DNA from: Gemmiger sp. An194
Lineage (GTDB): Bacteria > Bacillota > Clostridia > Oscillospirales > Ruminococcaceae
Assembly: GCF_002160145.1 (NCBI RefSeq)
Contig: NZ_NFKA01000002.1
Location: forward strand, 124,001-188,000
Length of the DNA: 64,000 nt
Direction: 5' to 3'
A program made the position numbers and the translations under genes. The stretch's first letter is position 1. Every line of letters begins with the position of its first letter. Of this stretch, positions 63,430 to 64,000 are shown in pieces. The notes below the pieces were generated by a model that was not told where the DNA came from, ran no database searches, and saw only the letters and a program-made list of their open reading frames with translations.

Positions 63430-63458
63430 ACTATAACACAGACAGCGGCAAAAATCAA
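63430..63458 (-). promoter_or_regulatory. Promoter of rpsO
   Basis: TTGATT, 17-base spacer, TATAGT on the minus strand. Confidence 0.78.
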
Positions 63459-64000
63459 GGGCAGGTTTTCTCTCCGCGCATCTTTTTGATACGTGCCGCC
63501 AGCAGGCCGCAGCCCGCCTGCAGCGTTCCGGCCCCCAGCGCCGCCACCGGCAGCAGCATGGGATAAAAGCTTACCGCGTACTGGCTTTTGCCCTCGGAAA
63601 GGGTGAGATAAAACACCCCGCCGAAAAACACCAGCGCGGGCAGAATGGCCCCGGGCGAGGGGCGCAGCATCAGCCGCACCGCCCCCACCAGCCCCAGCAG
63701 GTAGACCGCCGTCTGCAAACAGCCCAGAAAGGGATTCAGTCCCTCATCCAGGCTTTGAGCGAACAGCTGCTCCTGATAGTCCTGCGCATGCACCGGCTCG
63801 GTGTTGCGCTGCAGGTACAGCCAGCTGCCGAAGCCCGCATCCAGCCACTGGCTCACGGTCTTCTGCCGCAGGAAGGTTTTGGCCTGAGCGGGGTTGTGCA
63901 CCCAGTAGCTCAGCTGCTCCTTCAGCTCCTGCGTCTGCTCCTGCTTCATGCGCTCGTAGTCAAAGCCCGCGTTTTCGTAGGCCTTTTCGCTGCGCTTGTC
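63455..64000 (-). CDS. Membrane glycosyltransferase-like protein (C-terminal part, cut by window edge)
   Basis: The last 181 codons of a larger membrane protein; the frame is open to the window edge. It has a soluble loop (about 20-90, with SQWLDAGFGSWLYLQ), then three hydrophobic helices. The last ones, with FFGGVFYLTLSEGKSQYAVSFYPML (in part), resemble the C-terminus of GT39-type glycosyltransferases, which often carry an EAKSQY-like segment. A role in surface glycan assembly is inferred; the catalytic loops lie outside the window. Confidence 0.6.
   Translation of the reverse strand, partial: DKRSEKAYENAGFDYERMKQEQTQELKEQLSYWVHNPAQAKTFLRQKTVSQWLDAGFGSWLYLQRNTEPVHAQDYQEQLFAQSLDEGLNPFLGCLQTAVYLLGLVGAVRLMLRPSPGAILPALVFFGGVFYLTLSEGKSQYAVSFYPMLLPVAALGAGTLQAGCGLLAARIKKMRGEKTCP

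Overview
The window is chromosomal DNA of a high-GC, Gram-positive anaerobe of the class Clostridia. The best fit is the Faecalibacterium/Gemmiger/Subdoligranulum branch of the Oscillospiraceae. Support comes from the gene families (QueT under a class III preQ1 riboswitch, UPF0210/ACT pair, formate-tetrahydrofolate ligase, CitA/CitB-type two-component pair, hemolysin III family protein), strong AGGAGG-type ribosome binding sites, sigma-A promoters and compact GC-rich bidirectional terminators. Genus is an inference; no rRNA is present. I see no transposase, phage gene, CRISPR array or tRNA. Most of the window is core or house-keeping DNA with a few unusual proteins and regulatory RNAs.

Layout. 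1-7 kb: a partial aminotransferase with an Lrp regulator, a MITE-like palindrome, the ACT/UPF0210 pair, and a permease-amidohydrolase unit divergent from a LytTR-type regulator. 7-14.6 kb: FeoA-FeoB fusion with a small Cys-rich partner, then an arginine-type operon (ABC transporter, argG, a dimethylarginine dimethylaminohydrolase homologue) whose promoter contains an ARG box. 14.6-25.3 kb: a 57-bp repeat gene, a patatin-aminotransferase fusion, pyridoxal kinase/trmL/degV, a LacI-pfk-aldolase operon, the preQ1-III riboswitch with queT, a HAD phosphatase and a hemolysin III homologue. 25.5-33.6 kb: secA, a molybdenum-cofactor pair (moaA plus a MOSC-MogA fusion) behind a ModE-like palindrome, DUF554 and a CitA/CitB-type system.

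33.8-45 kb: the complete eight-gene F1Fo ATP synthase operon, an ECF sigma factor with a PepSY-repeat anti-sigma, an AIM24-like protein and an LCP cell-wall ligase. 45.3-52.1 kb (minus strand): iscS, thiI, cinA and a very unusual 965-residue protein. Its N-terminus is a decayed copy of the neighbouring CinA, followed by a membrane helix, a decayed class B sortase-like domain, a Pro/Thr linker and a SpoIID/LytB domain. 52.4-64 kb: fhs followed by degenerate repeats, two tandem SGNH hydrolases, an AraC regulator, galE with a sugar nucleotidyltransferase, a YczE-like membrane protein, pnp, rpsO and the end of a membrane glycosyltransferase-like gene.

Functional links: iscS-thiI form a sulfur-relay unit for tRNA thiolation or thiamine. 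The arginine operon would import arginine-like compounds, convert methylarginines to citrulline and pass citrulline to ArgG. LacI-pfk-fba is a sugar-phosphate module. galE plus the nucleotidyltransferase, LCP, the SGNH pair and the SpoIID chimera all point to envelope polymer building and trimming.
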